Shown: positions 10,239-16,630, counted from the stretch's first letter. The stretch: 28,920 nt of DNA from a virus (IMGVR_UViG_3300046007_006334:1-28920); one strand, 5' to 3'. Program-made: numbers and translations. Notes: generated from the sequence alone by a model not told the origin.

Positions 10239-10486
10239 CTAAGAGGGAAGCAAATTCCCTCTCCTTCTACAAAAAAATTCAAATCATTCAATTGATCTTC
10301 TACTTTTCTAAGCAGATAAGTATTTCTCTCAACATCAAACAATAAAAAATCATTAATAACAGTAACGTTAGTCACTTTAAAACCGAATTCGGATAATTCT
10401 TTCATCAATTTACTTATTCTCTCACCCGAAGGTGAGACTTCAAATGACAACTCTTCCTCTATCGGTATAAGCGAATCTTCTATCAT
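10235..10486 (-). CDS. Hypothetical acidic 83-aa protein
   Basis: A small acidic protein without a recognised domain. It starts in an ATGA overlap with the stop of the downstream uvsX half, so it is probably translationally coupled to it. Its own stop shares the palindrome TTAA with the tail-fibre stop on the other strand. Predicted pattern is helix (SGERISKLMKELSEFG, about 19-34) followed by beta strands (KVTNVTVINDFLLFDV). No membrane segment or signal peptide. Coupling to uvsX hints at a role in recombination, but that is only context. Confidence 0.6.
   Translation of the reverse strand: MIEDSLIPIEEELSFEVSPSGERISKLMKELSEFGFKVTNVTVINDFLLFDVERNTYLLRKVEDQLNDLNFFVEGEGICFPLS
10242..10262. terminator. 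Bidirectional hairpin between convergent genes
   Basis: A perfect 8-bp stem (AGAGGGAA, loop GCAAA, TTCCCTCT) just after the tail-fibre stop and inside the last codons of the convergent 83-aa gene. It is the natural place for transcription to end on both strands. There is no strong U-tract on the + side, so the terminator call is tentative. Confidence 0.45.
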
Positions 10487-11040
10487 TCAGTATCGTCCCA
10501 GTCGAAATCTTCATCATTAATCTCAGCATGCTCGAATGTGTACTTTTTCTCAATGTACTGCTTGAAATCAGTGTTAGCAATGATAGGTGCCCAAAACTCT
10601 TTTGAATACAAGTCACGCTCACGCCATTTCTTATCATTTTCTACACAAGGACGTGTATACCAACCTACGTTAGGTTTATCGACATATCCACCCTCAAGAG
10701 CATCTTCAAGAATACCATAAAATGGAGAAATACCACCGTCATAGTTAATCAAGTACTTAAGTTTAGAGTTTTCTTTAGCGAAACGTGACTTCTTAGTACT
10801 TGCTGTTACGATAGCACCTGTAACTTCATCACCCGTTTTGTCTTTAGCTTTACTTGAACCCAATACAATAGATGAAGAGGCAAAGTAGATACCACGACCA
10901 CCACCGATTGCCAACGGGTCGTACTGATTCATTGAGTTGTGACTAATCAAACCATTAGATAAGATGTAGTTATGACAAGGAGTTTCAATATCATATACCG
11001 TTGTTTTTTGTTCACTTAATTTAACTGATTTAACCTTCAT
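10483..11040 (-). CDS. uvsX: UvsX C-terminal half with split-intein C part
   Basis: A 185-aa protein. Residues 1-35 are a C-intein: it has the block F pattern TTVYDIETPCHNYIL and ends in the block G LISHN, with penultimate His and terminal Asn. The next residue is Ser (+1 nucleophile) followed by MNQYDPLAIGGGRG. From there 150 aa match the C-terminal part of T4-type UvsX/RecA (GGG-G after the L2 loop, LINYDGGISPFYGILEDALE, VGWYTRP, acidic tail ending in DFDWDDTE). The ATG at 11040 is chosen because AAAGGA sits 5 bases upstream and the product then begins like other C-inteins; an ATG 11 codons earlier has no such site and lies at the predicted transcription start. After trans-splicing with the other half the protein would be 341 aa (T4 UvsX is about 390), the strand-exchange recombinase for phage DNA. 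Confidence 0.92.
   Translation of the reverse strand: MKVKSVKLSEQKTTVYDIETPCHNYILSNGLISHNSMNQYDPLAIGGGRGIYFASSSIVLGSSKAKDKTGDEVTGAIVTASTKKSRFAKENSKLKYLINYDGGISPFYGILEDALEGGYVDKPNVGWYTRPCVENDKKWRERDLYSKEFWAPIIANTDFKQYIEKKYTFEHAEINDEDFDWDDTE
10936..11040 (-). other. Split-intein C fragment (IntC, 35 aa)
   Basis: Codes for MKVKSVKLSE through LISHN. Splice junction is N35 | S (codons GTT-complement AAC at 10936-10938, then TCA at 10933-10935). Length and block F/G motifs are those of known split-intein C parts such as gp41-1 and NrdJ-1. Confidence 0.9.
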
Positions 11041-11064
11041 ATTATTCCTTTGTTTGTGTATGTT

Positions 11065-11084
11065 ATTATACACTGTTTTAACTT
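11065..11084 (-). promoter_or_regulatory. AAGT-N10-TATAAT promoter of uvsX C half
   Basis: TATAAT (11065-11070 on the minus strand) with AAGTTAAA placed so that exactly 10 bases separate AAGT from TATAAT. Predicted start near 11058 gives an 18-base leader with AAAGGA. A 6-bp inverted repeat (GTGTAT/ATACAC, 11056-11073) spans the -10 box. The same architecture occurs at four other genes in the window. Confidence 0.7.
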
Positions 11085-11980
11085 TATTTTATACCTTTCT
11101 CTATAGTATAACCATATAGAGAACTATTGGGACCTATTTTATCTGTTTTACCGGCTCTCAAATTACAAAAACGATCATAACTATGTCCAAATGTCTTACA
11201 CCATTTTATGATATCTTCTTTTGTATATAGATGAGTCTTATTTCCTCCGTTATCAATTACAGTCACTTCGGATATGTAATGATTGTATCGATACATAGGA
11301 CTCACCCTGTCATACCACATAGAGTACTGAATAGTTTTTAGTTCATGTAATACATCGTCATCGTCGTTATCAAATGAGGTGTACTCTTTATAAGACCAAC
11401 CCTCATTATTAGACTTGTTTTTGAACTTTTTTGAACTTAAAATATCAGTTAAACCATTCGACCTAATAAATTCTGTAACACCCATATCAGCTTTAAATAA
11501 TTCACCTAACGGACTTAAAAAGTAGAAGTACTTAAACTTAGGATTTTTAGACCCGGATACATCAGCATGGTTCTCTTTCAGTTTGTCTTTGTGAGAGTCA
11601 GTAAAGACTCTACCTTTTTGTTTCGCTGACATTTTTTCTCTTTGTAATATTGATCGTTCCTGACCATATATTTCTTCATACGTCTTGCCTTTAGTAGTAA
11701 CATATAATGAGTCACCACCTAAGGTCAAATTATAACCATTGTTATATGTATCATACAAAGATATATAGTACTGTTCTCTTTCATTTAGATAATAAATGTC
11801 ATCTATACCCTCTTCAAGAACTGTAGTGACTATAGATTCGACACCATATTTCTTAATAGCCTTATGAAAAAGGTGACCTGATCTAATATGTTGTTTAAGA
11901 CGATCTTGCACTTCTTTTGTTGTTATGCCTATGTATCCCTTTCCATTGGGAAACTTATGATAATATACCTTTCCGTTCAT
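11084..11980 (-). CDS. GIY-YIG homing endonuclease
   Basis: A 298-aa free-standing homing endonuclease lying between the two halves of uvsX. The GIY-YIG nuclease domain occupies about 1-90: KVYY (4-7) and GYIG (15-18) replace the name-giving motifs. R27 and H31 fall at the same positions as the catalytic residues of I-TevI. E69 in EREQYY matches the metal-binding Glu and N84 in GYNLTLGG the conserved Asn. Residues about 115-150 (GRVFTDSHKDKLKENH, SGSKNPKF) are NUMOD3-like DNA-binding motifs, followed by a NUMOD1/helix-turn-helix-like region (LFKADMGVTEFIRSNGL). Start is set by AAGGAG 6 bases upstream. A late promoter octamer lies just before it. By analogy with T4 I-TevI and Seg enzymes it would cut an unbroken uvsX and spread this arrangement by repair. 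Confidence 0.88.
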   Translation of the reverse strand: MNGKVYYHKFPNGKGYIGITTKEVQDRLKQHIRSGHLFHKAIKKYGVESIVTTVLEEGIDDIYYLNEREQYYISLYDTYNNGYNLTLGGDSLYVTTKGKTYEEIYGQERSILQREKMSAKQKGRVFTDSHKDKLKENHADVSGSKNPKFKYFYFLSPLGELFKADMGVTEFIRSNGLTDILSSKKFKNKSNNEGWSYKEYTSFDNDDDDVLHELKTIQYSMWYDRVSPMYRYNHYISEVTVIDNGGNKTHLYTKEDIIKWCKTFGHSYDRFCNLRAGKTDKIGPNSSLYGYTIEKGIK

Positions 11981-11997
11981 AAATAACTCCTTCGAGA

Positions 11998-12005
11998 TAT
12001 TTATA
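11998..12005 (-). promoter_or_regulatory. Late promoter TATAAATA for the homing endonuclease
   Basis: A perfect T4-type late octamer on the minus strand in the gap between the uvsX N half and the endonuclease. The expected start (near 11992) falls at the edge of the AAGGAG ribosome site, so the transcript would have almost no leader. The T4 td intron endonuclease I-TevI is also expressed from an internal late promoter. Confidence 0.65.
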
Positions 12006-12010
12006 TGAAC

Positions 12011-12034
12011 TCATAAACTCATACGAGTTTATGA
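12011..12034 (-). other. Hairpin over the uvsX N-half stop codon
   Basis: A perfect 10-bp stem (TCATAAACTC / GAGTTTATGA) with a 4-base loop that contains the stop codon of the uvsX N half. No U-tract follows on the minus strand, so it is not a classical terminator. On a read-through transcript AUAAACUC could instead pair, with one bulge, with GAGUUAU next to the endonuclease ribosome site. Confidence 0.5.
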
Positions 12035-12901
12035 TAACGTATATAACTTTGTGTCGTCATAAAGTAAAATATCATCGTCAGGTACTAAATCACCCACAGG
12101 TACCCAAATATCTTTACCTTCTCTACTTACTAAGAATTTATGACCTTCAGTGAATGACATTATTGAACCGTCTTCCATTTCAATATCATATGTTATAGCA
12201 TCTGTATATTCAAACTTGTTTTGCACAGTCTGCCATCCTTCAGTAGTCATAACGCTATCACCAACTAATATGTCTTTGAGTGATACACTTCCATTAGAAG
12301 TCATAACAGTAACATTTTCTGTACCACAATCATAGACCTGATTTATCACAAACACGGTGAAACCAAGTCCAGTTAATAGACGAGCAAACGAGTTCTTTTT
12401 CTTAGATACTGTCATATCCGAAACGTCTTTACCTATTGTAGCATCTTCAACTGTCTTAGATGTAACAAGTCCACCCCAAGAGTCGATAACAAGAAGGATT
12501 TTAGCCCTCTCTTCTTTTTCAAGATCATTAGCAATCTGCATTACTGTTTGTAACAATGATTCAATCTGATTGTCCTGGATAACAAGGATTTTATCAGTAT
12601 TGATACCTACGTTCTCAGCGAAGACGGGATCGTATGCGAACTCGCTGTCAAGATATACAACTTCCATACCTTTCTTTTGAGCGTTCTTTGCTACTTTCAT
12701 ACCGATAAAAGACTTACCGAGTGAAGAAGGTGCTGCAATCTGATTGACTTTACCTACTGGAATTCCCCCGTCGAGTTTTCCACTAAAGAGAATGTTCAAC
12801 GAAAGACAACCTGTGTTAATGAAGTCTTTAGGTGTTTGTTCATCTTTATAGATGAACTCCTGGATTTTCTTGTTCTTAGAGAGTTTACCGATTAAGCTCA
12901 T
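12029..12901 (-). CDS. uvsX: UvsX N-terminal half with split-intein N part
   Basis: A 290-aa protein. Residues 1-191 are the N-terminal part of a T4-type UvsX/RecA recombinase: Walker A APSSLGKS (57-64), the conserved VVYLDSEFAYDP (81-92), Walker B ILLVIDSWGG (135-144) and a strand ending in VFVINQVYD (183-191), which leads into DNA-binding loop L2. Residues 192-290 are an N-intein: Cys1 (C192), block A-like VTVMTSNGSVSLKDILVGD, and block B SFTEGHKFLV with the T-x-x-H catalytic pair (T251, H254). The frame then stops. The other half is encoded 1 kb downstream beyond an endonuclease gene. Start ATG follows AAAGGA at a spacing of 5-6. Trans-splicing joins D191 to the Ser of the C half. Not a frameshift or decay: all splicing residues are intact and each half has its own promoter and ribosome site. 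Confidence 0.93.
   Translation of the reverse strand: MSLIGKLSKNKKIQEFIYKDEQTPKDFINTGCLSLNILFSGKLDGGIPVGKVNQIAAPSSLGKSFIGMKVAKNAQKKGMEVVYLDSEFAYDPVFAENVGINTDKILVIQDNQIESLLQTVMQIANDLEKEERAKILLVIDSWGGLVTSKTVEDATIGKDVSDMTVSKKKNSFARLLTGLGFTVFVINQVYDCGTENVTVMTSNGSVSLKDILVGDSVMTTEGWQTVQNKFEYTDAITYDIEMEDGSIMSFTEGHKFLVSREGKDIWVPVGDLVPDDDILLYDDTKLYTLS
12032..12328 (-). other. Split-intein N fragment (IntN, 99 aa)
   Basis: Starts at the Cys codon 12326-12328 directly after extein INQVYD and runs to the stop. The length is in the range of natural split-intein N parts. Contains GDSVMTTEGW and the T-x-x-H motif TEGH. No endonuclease domain is embedded. Confidence 0.9.
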
Positions 12902-12930
12902 ACGTTTCCTTTAATCATTATATAAGTTGT

Positions 12931-12950
12931 ATTATAGTACAATTGTACTT
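12931..12950 (-). promoter_or_regulatory. AAGT-N10-TATAAT promoter of uvsX N half, with palindrome
   Basis: TATAAT (12931-12936) and AAGTACAA with exactly 10 bases between AAGT and the -10 box. The spacer and AAGT box are covered by a perfect 14-bp palindrome AGTACAATTGTACT (12936-12949), a possible operator. Predicted start near 12924 gives a leader of about 23 bases. Confidence 0.7.
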
Positions 12951-12952
12951 AA

Positions 12953-13246
12953 TTATTCAGGTTGAGGTAGGTTCTCGTTAAACGTGGACACACCATTGTA
13001 TAATAGGTTGTATTCACTCTTAACATGTTTGTATTCCTGTACAAAGGCATTAAAATCTTCTGCGGGTAAAATCACATATGTAACGTTGTTTTCTGTACGA
13101 GTACCAACATTCTTGATGTCGTACTTTCCCATAGGAGAAAACTTTTCTATGGGGAATACTGCAGGTTTAGAGCTAACATTTTGATATGCGATAGGTGCAC
13201 AACCAGTTATAAAAAGAACACTACACGCTAATAGTAATTGTCTCAT
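12953..13246 (-). CDS. Outer-membrane spanin lipoprotein (Rz1-like)
   Basis: A 97-aa lipoprotein: signal peptide MRQLLLACSVLF and lipobox I-T-G-C with the lipidated Cys at position 16. The start overlaps the end of the preceding coiled-coil membrane protein by 26 bases in another frame, the classic arrangement of two-component spanins, which fuse inner and outer membrane at lysis in Gram-negative hosts. The mature part is about 82 aa, longer than lambda Rz1, and not Pro-rich. ATG follows AAAGG at a spacing of 9. The role is inferred from topology and pairing, not from sequence similarity. Confidence 0.72.
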   Translation of the reverse strand: MRQLLLACSVLFITGCAPIAYQNVSSKPAVFPIEKFSPMGKYDIKNVGTRTENNVTYVILPAEDFNAFVQEYKHVKSEYNLLYNGVSTFNENLPQPE

Positions 13247-13559
13247 TTGGTTTTACCTTTTCTAATTGAGATTTAATATCATTTACTTGAGCATCAATTT
13301 CGAGAACCGCTTCAGTTCTTTTCTCTAGGACCTCAACTGTAGATTTATGAGCCAACTCTTGAGCCTCTTGTTCAGCTTCTTTAATCTGAACTTCAGCTTT
13401 AGCAGACTCGTTCGCTACCTGATCCTTTATGTCTTCTAATTCATTCTCAGCATCTCTTCTATCATCATAATTTTTCCATAGAAGAAAGCCTAAAGCCAAT
13501 GTCACACCTGTTATAACCATATTCTTTATGTTACTAAAGAACGCTATAATAGTATTCAT
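13221..13559 (-). CDS. Inner-membrane spanin (Rz-like)
   Basis: A 112-aa protein with one N-terminal membrane segment (about 13-28, MVITGVTLALGFLLW) and a long charged coiled coil (about 33-100, rich in E, A, K, Q) expected in the periplasm. Such N-in topology plus coiled coil, next to an overlapping lipoprotein gene, defines i-spanins. ATG follows AAAGGA at a spacing of 6. It is the fourth gene of the dnaJ operon; no holin or endolysin is visible nearby, so the lysis genes are dispersed. Confidence 0.72.
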   Translation of the reverse strand: MNTIIAFFSNIKNMVITGVTLALGFLLWKNYDDRRDAENELEDIKDQVANESAKAEVQIKEAEQEAQELAHKSTVEVLEKRTEAVLEIDAQVNDIKSQLEKVKPNETITISV

Positions 13560-13561
13560 AA

Positions 13562-13819
13562 TTATCCTTTCTGATTAGGTATATACCTTTGAAACCCGTT
13601 AAGTTTATCATTATCACTCACATAAATCTCTCTAACGTCGGAAAACGCCACTAGCTTATATGTTACGTCTTTACGGGATTTTGATTCCATGAATACTTGA
13701 TTGTCTTTAATAACGTATCTTTTATCCATGTCCCTAACTGTCTTTACGAGGGACCCATCCCTCGGATCGACTTTGAATCCTTTTCGCAATAAAAAAGAGT
13801 TTAAATCGCTCAATGTCAT
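13562..13819 (-). CDS. Hypothetical 85-aa basic protein
   Basis: No recognised family. Starts within an ATGA overlap with the nuclease stop, behind AAGGAG at a spacing of 5, so it is well translated and coupled. The sequence suggests a short helix (LSDLNSFLLRKG) followed by beta strands (KRYVIKDNQVFMES, VTYKLVAFSDVREIYV). No signal or membrane segment. Tight coupling to the Cas4-like nuclease makes a nucleic-acid role possible, unproven. Confidence 0.6.
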   Translation of the reverse strand: MTLSDLNSFLLRKGFKVDPRDGSLVKTVRDMDKRYVIKDNQVFMESKSRKDVTYKLVAFSDVREIYVSDNDKLNGFQRYIPNQKG

Positions 13820-14538
13820 ACGGTCTCCTTAGCATCACAAATGCCTTGTTTTTTATAATCACACCAGTCACAAAGTCTACCTACTGATTTAGGGAATACA
13901 GTTTCAGTCTCGATTGCTTTAATGTGGTTAGCGTATGAACGTGTGTAATTTTTGTAGTACTGACGTTCAAATCTGAATGTATTTATTTCATTGTGCTCGA
14001 CGTACACATAATCGGCAATAACAGTGTCTATGTCGGAGAACATGTTAAATGCCCAAATAGAATAAAGCATTACCTGATCGTTTGTTTGGTATTCCTGGGA
14101 CTTCACTTTACCAGTCTTCCAATCGACGACAATAAGAGTTCTACCATCTTTAATTAAGAAGTCAATCTTACCCCGAAGCATAGTGTTAGGATTGTGATAG
14201 TTAGAGGGTGACAACTTAGTGTCCAGTCCCATATGTATCTCATGTCCTATAGCACCGGGATGAAGTAAGTAAGATTGACCCATCTCAGACTGAATGAATT
14301 TTAAGGCTATATTTTCAGCCTCTTGCTGTTTCTCTTCAGATAGTAAAACGTAATTAAACGCGGGTAGTTCTTTTTGGTTAGGTACCCAAAGTTCAATGAT
14401 CTGATGTACACGTGAGCCTTTTTCAAGGGCTTCATTTGTAGTGAATACCTTTATCTTATCTATGTATGATAATTTAAACTTATGAGGGCAATGTTTAAAC
14501 GAATCGATCTTGCTATATGAATAAGGACTAAACTTCAT
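13816..14538 (-). CDS. PD-(D/E)XK exonuclease with Cas4/AddB-type Fe-S cysteines
   Basis: A 240-aa nuclease of the RecB/Cas4-like PD-(D/E)XK family. Visible elements: N-terminal [14 protein letters not shown] (C17), GSRVHQIIE (H45), motif II GKIDFLI (D126), motif [11 protein letters not shown] (D139, K141) and the Q-x-x-x-Y helix (Q155, Y159). Three more Cys are at C223, C226 and C234 in [14 protein letters not shown]17 with this C-terminal cluster is the 4Fe-4S layout of Cas4 and AddB nucleases. ATG at 14538 is chosen over a GTG two codons earlier because AGAGG lies 5 bases before the ATG but touches the GTG. It overlaps the end of dnaJ by 11 bases. Probably 5'-3' or end-processing exonuclease for recombination or host DNA degradation. 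Confidence 0.82.
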   Translation of the reverse strand: MKFSPYSYSKIDSFKHCPHKFKLSYIDKIKVFTTNEALEKGSRVHQIIELWVPNQKELPAFNYVLLSEEKQQEAENIALKFIQSEMGQSYLLHPGAIGHEIHMGLDTKLSPSNYHNPNTMLRGKIDFLIKDGRTLIVVDWKTGKVKSQEYQTNDQVMLYSIWAFNMFSDIDTVIADYVYVEHNEINTFRFERQYYKNYTRSYANHIKAIETETVFPKSVGRLCDWCDYKKQGICDAKETV

Positions 14539-15205
14539 TTTCACCTCTCTTAGGAAACTCTACATTAAATCTAACATATAGATCACCTACAGCGTTAAAC
14601 AGTCCATGTCTCATTCCGTGTCCTTTTACTCTAAGAACATTAGTCGATGAAAATTTATCAGGTATCATTACTGTACACACGTCTCTACCCCAAAGCTTTA
14701 AATGATGTGGTTTACGATCTAACATATCGTCAAGAGATACATTAGCAAGTACCTCTAAATCTAACGGACCCACCTGTTTCACTTGATCGTCCATTTGGAT
14801 ATAGACTTTTATTATCATATCACCCACACGTTTACCGTCGGTGTCACCTTTACCGGGAATAACGAGTGTACTTCCGTTTGTCATACCTCTAGGTACGTCT
14901 AACTCGACAATCTTTCCGCCTTTGTTTATCTTTACCTTCCCACCGAAGTAAACGTGTTCAATTGGAACATTGTACATCTGATAAATGTTAAGGTCGCGAA
15001 TTGTATATGACGAACTAAACTGTAGATCATATCCAGCTTTTTTGTTTGGGTCGGATAAGATAGAATAAGCCTCATTGACTTCTTTGAAGATGTTTTCATC
15101 ACCACCTTTGTCGGGATGATGAAGTTTAGCTTTAGCTCTATATGCTGATTTTATTTCGTCGGGTGTACTGTCAGGTGACACCCCTAAGGTTCTGTAGTAT
15201 TTCAT
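14528..15205 (-). CDS. DnaJ/CbpA-like J-domain co-chaperone
   Basis: A 225-aa J-protein. The J domain is at 1-65 with the HPD tripeptide at 30-32 ([10 protein letters not shown]) and [14 protein letters not shown]. After a short linker two beta-rich C-terminal substrate-binding domains follow ([29 protein letters not shown]), so it resembles the CbpA/type II class; the zinc-finger CxxCxGxG repeats of DnaJ are absent. It would stimulate the ATPase of host DnaK. The ATG at 15205 (MKYYRTLGV, the usual J-protein start) is chosen; an ATG six codons upstream is possible. No clear ribosome site precedes either. First gene of an operon with the Cas4-like nuclease and spanins. Confidence 0.85.
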   Translation of the reverse strand: MKYYRTLGVSPDSTPDEIKSAYRAKAKLHHPDKGGDENIFKEVNEAYSILSDPNKKAGYDLQFSSSYTIRDLNIYQMYNVPIEHVYFGGKVKINKGGKIVELDVPRGMTNGSTLVIPGKGDTDGKRVGDMIIKVYIQMDDQVKQVGPLDLEVLANVSLDDMLDRKPHHLKLWGRDVCTVMIPDKFSSTNVLRVKGHGMRHGLFNAVGDLYVRFNVEFPKRGENEV

Positions 15206-15231
15206 GTTGTTATTATACAACATGTTTACTT
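15203..15231 (-). promoter_or_regulatory. AAGT-N10-TATAAT promoter of dnaJ, with inverted repeat
   Basis: TATAAT at 15212-15217 and AAGT at 15228-15231 with exactly 10 bases between. The -10 box lies in the centre of a perfect 8-bp inverted repeat (CATGTTGT/ACAACATG, 15203-15224). The predicted start falls at or next to the A of the dnaJ ATG, so the message may be leaderless. Confidence 0.6.
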
Positions 15232-15237
15232 ATTTTA

Positions 15238-15765
15238 TTATTCGATTGTCGTATCAGTAACCGTTGTGTTAGTTGTGCTAGTTGTGCTCTTAGTGAGTAC
15301 GGCTCGTTTTCTATCAGATTGATTTTTTACAATAGACCCACAAATCATAGCAAGTGTTTTAAGATTCATTTTAGAAGCGTTATACTCCATTATTTCATCA
15401 AATAAACAGTACTGTAGGAATCTAGATACAATCTCAGCATCGTACCATTTATCACCCGACTGAAACCCTAACCCCAAGTACTGACCTAGAGTAGCACCGA
15501 ATGTGTCAAAAGGTTTACCTATCTGTCGTTGTAAGAACTTTTCAGCCTTAGTGTAAACATAAGCATTTGGTACTAGTATATCAAATGATACATCAGCCTT
15601 ATGTTTAAGGAATTCGTAAGGTGATACTGTAACTTCTCCGTTTGTGACTTGATATACTTTATTGTTAAGCAGAAGACTAACTGCCGCATAATCGTCAAAC
15701 ATCATTCTAACATTTTCTAACGAGTTTTTTGGGTCTTTGTTAAATAAAATTCTTGCTCTTAGCAT
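15238..15765 (-). CDS. Putative degenerate papain-like (YiiX/NlpC-type) protein
   Basis: A 175-aa protein behind AAAGG. The segment VPNAYVYTKAEKFLQRQIGK, then F-D-T-F-G, and the helix KWYDAEIVSRFLQYCL resemble the permuted papain-like hydrolases (YiiX family), where this helix normally reads W-x-C-S-E-L-V and carries the catalytic Cys. Here D-A replaces C-S, so catalysis is unlikely. The last 20 residues are a Thr-rich tail (TKSTTSTTNTTVTDTTIE). It is divergent from gp14 and has its own late-like promoter, suggesting a virion or assembly role. The family link is weak and could be wrong. Confidence 0.45.
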   Translation of the reverse strand: MLRARILFNKDPKNSLENVRMMFDDYAAVSLLLNNKVYQVTNGEVTVSPYEFLKHKADVSFDILVPNAYVYTKAEKFLQRQIGKPFDTFGATLGQYLGLGFQSGDKWYDAEIVSRFLQYCLFDEIMEYNASKMNLKTLAMICGSIVKNQSDRKRAVLTKSTTSTTNTTVTDTTIE

Positions 15766-15783
15766 GTGTAACCTTTACTATCA

Positions 15784-15791
15784 TATAAATA
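15784..15791 (+). promoter_or_regulatory. Late promoter TATAAATA for gp14
   Basis: A perfect T4-type late octamer, 27 bases before the gp14 ATG, with an expected start near 15797 and the AGGA ribosome site downstream. Confidence 0.75.
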
Positions 15792-15799
15792 TATTTATC
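15792..15799 (-). promoter_or_regulatory. Possible divergent late promoter (GATAAATA)
   Basis: On the minus strand GATAAATA abuts the gp14 late promoter and lies 27 bases before the start of the papain-like gene at 15765, giving a back-to-back late promoter pair. Confidence 0.4.
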
Positions 15800-15817
15800 T
15801 AACATTAGGAACTGTAT

Positions 15818-16630
15818 ATGTCATGGAATCTAAACAATTATGATGAAGAGTACGAACTATTCAACTCAATGACCGAAGAAAATATAGACATGTTTGGTCT
15901 TACAATAACATACGTTAAATCTACCGGACAGAACTTAGACCTTATTTTCGGGGAGTACACCCATAAAAAATTCAAGCAGAGTGACGTTTTAAAAGTCAAT
16001 GTACTACCAGAGAACTCCGAGGATTTTGAATCATTGGGTAATATGTTCGGAAAGTTCGGGTTTGTTAATACTGAAACCTTCAATTGTTATATAAGCGCTT
16101 CAAATGCTGATACTATAGGATACGAACAATTCAAATTACAAGCGGTAGGTGATATATTAGTACTACCTAACGGAAAGAAATTTGAGGTTACTTATGTCGA
16201 ACATACAGTACCCGGAATGAATAACATGTTCACTTATACAAATAAAAAGAATGTGTATCTAATGAAAGCTAAGTTATGGGCTTACAATGCAGATCAAAAA
16301 GAGGCTCCGGTAGAACAAACTGAGGACTTCTTAAATGATTTTAACTTCACTACATTAGATAAAGTCTTCAACAAACCTGAAGGAGATCCTGTATTAGTAC
16401 CACTGGGAGCAAATCCTAAGTTGAATGTAGATGAATTTATGGAAGCATTCAATAAACAGTTAACAGACGAAATCGACCCAATAGATGATGATGAGGTAGA
16501 AGAACCTATAGATGAGACTCCTTTAGAAACAATTCCGGCACCTGAAAAAGTACCATCTAGGATAACTCAGAATAAAGAGGCTATAAACATTGAAGTTGAT
16601 ACAAGAGATGTATTTGGTGAGTGGGGTTAA
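15818..16630 (+). CDS. 14: Neck protein gp14
   Basis: A 270-aa protein with the T4 gp14 pattern: NLDLIFGEYTHKKFKQ (residues about 38-53, matching PDLIFGEDLKNKF of T4), a middle segment about the mismatch of head and tail, and VGDILVLPNGKKFEVTYVEH (about 110-129), matching the T4 region DLIYFPMDNSLFEINWVE. T4 gp14 is 256 aa. It forms the ring that joins the filled head to the tail with gp13. The last 80 residues are acidic and Pro-rich and probably disordered. A lone + strand gene between two minus-strand blocks; its stop shares TTAA with the stop of gp17. Confidence 0.85.
   Translation: MSWNLNNYDEEYELFNSMTEENIDMFGLTITYVKSTGQNLDLIFGEYTHKKFKQSDVLKVNVLPENSEDFESLGNMFGKFGFVNTETFNCYISASNADTIGYEQFKLQAVGDILVLPNGKKFEVTYVEHTVPGMNNMFTYTNKKNVYLMKAKLWAYNADQKEAPVEQTEDFLNDFNFTTLDKVFNKPEGDPVLVPLGANPKLNVDEFMEAFNKQLTDEIDPIDDDEVEEPIDETPLETIPAPEKVPSRITQNKEAINIEVDTRDVFGEWG

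Noticed and set aside
11041-12031. Group I intron carrying the endonuclease
   Set aside because: The exons do not abut the endonuclease region; coding intein blocks A, B, F and G lie at the break, and I see no intron core structure.
12011-12034. Rho-independent terminator after the uvsX N half
   Set aside because: Perfect stem but no U-tract on either strand.
10483-12901. uvsX broken by frameshift or sequencing error
   Set aside because: The two parts are separated by a whole gene, and each ends or begins with intact intein motifs, a ribosome site and a promoter.
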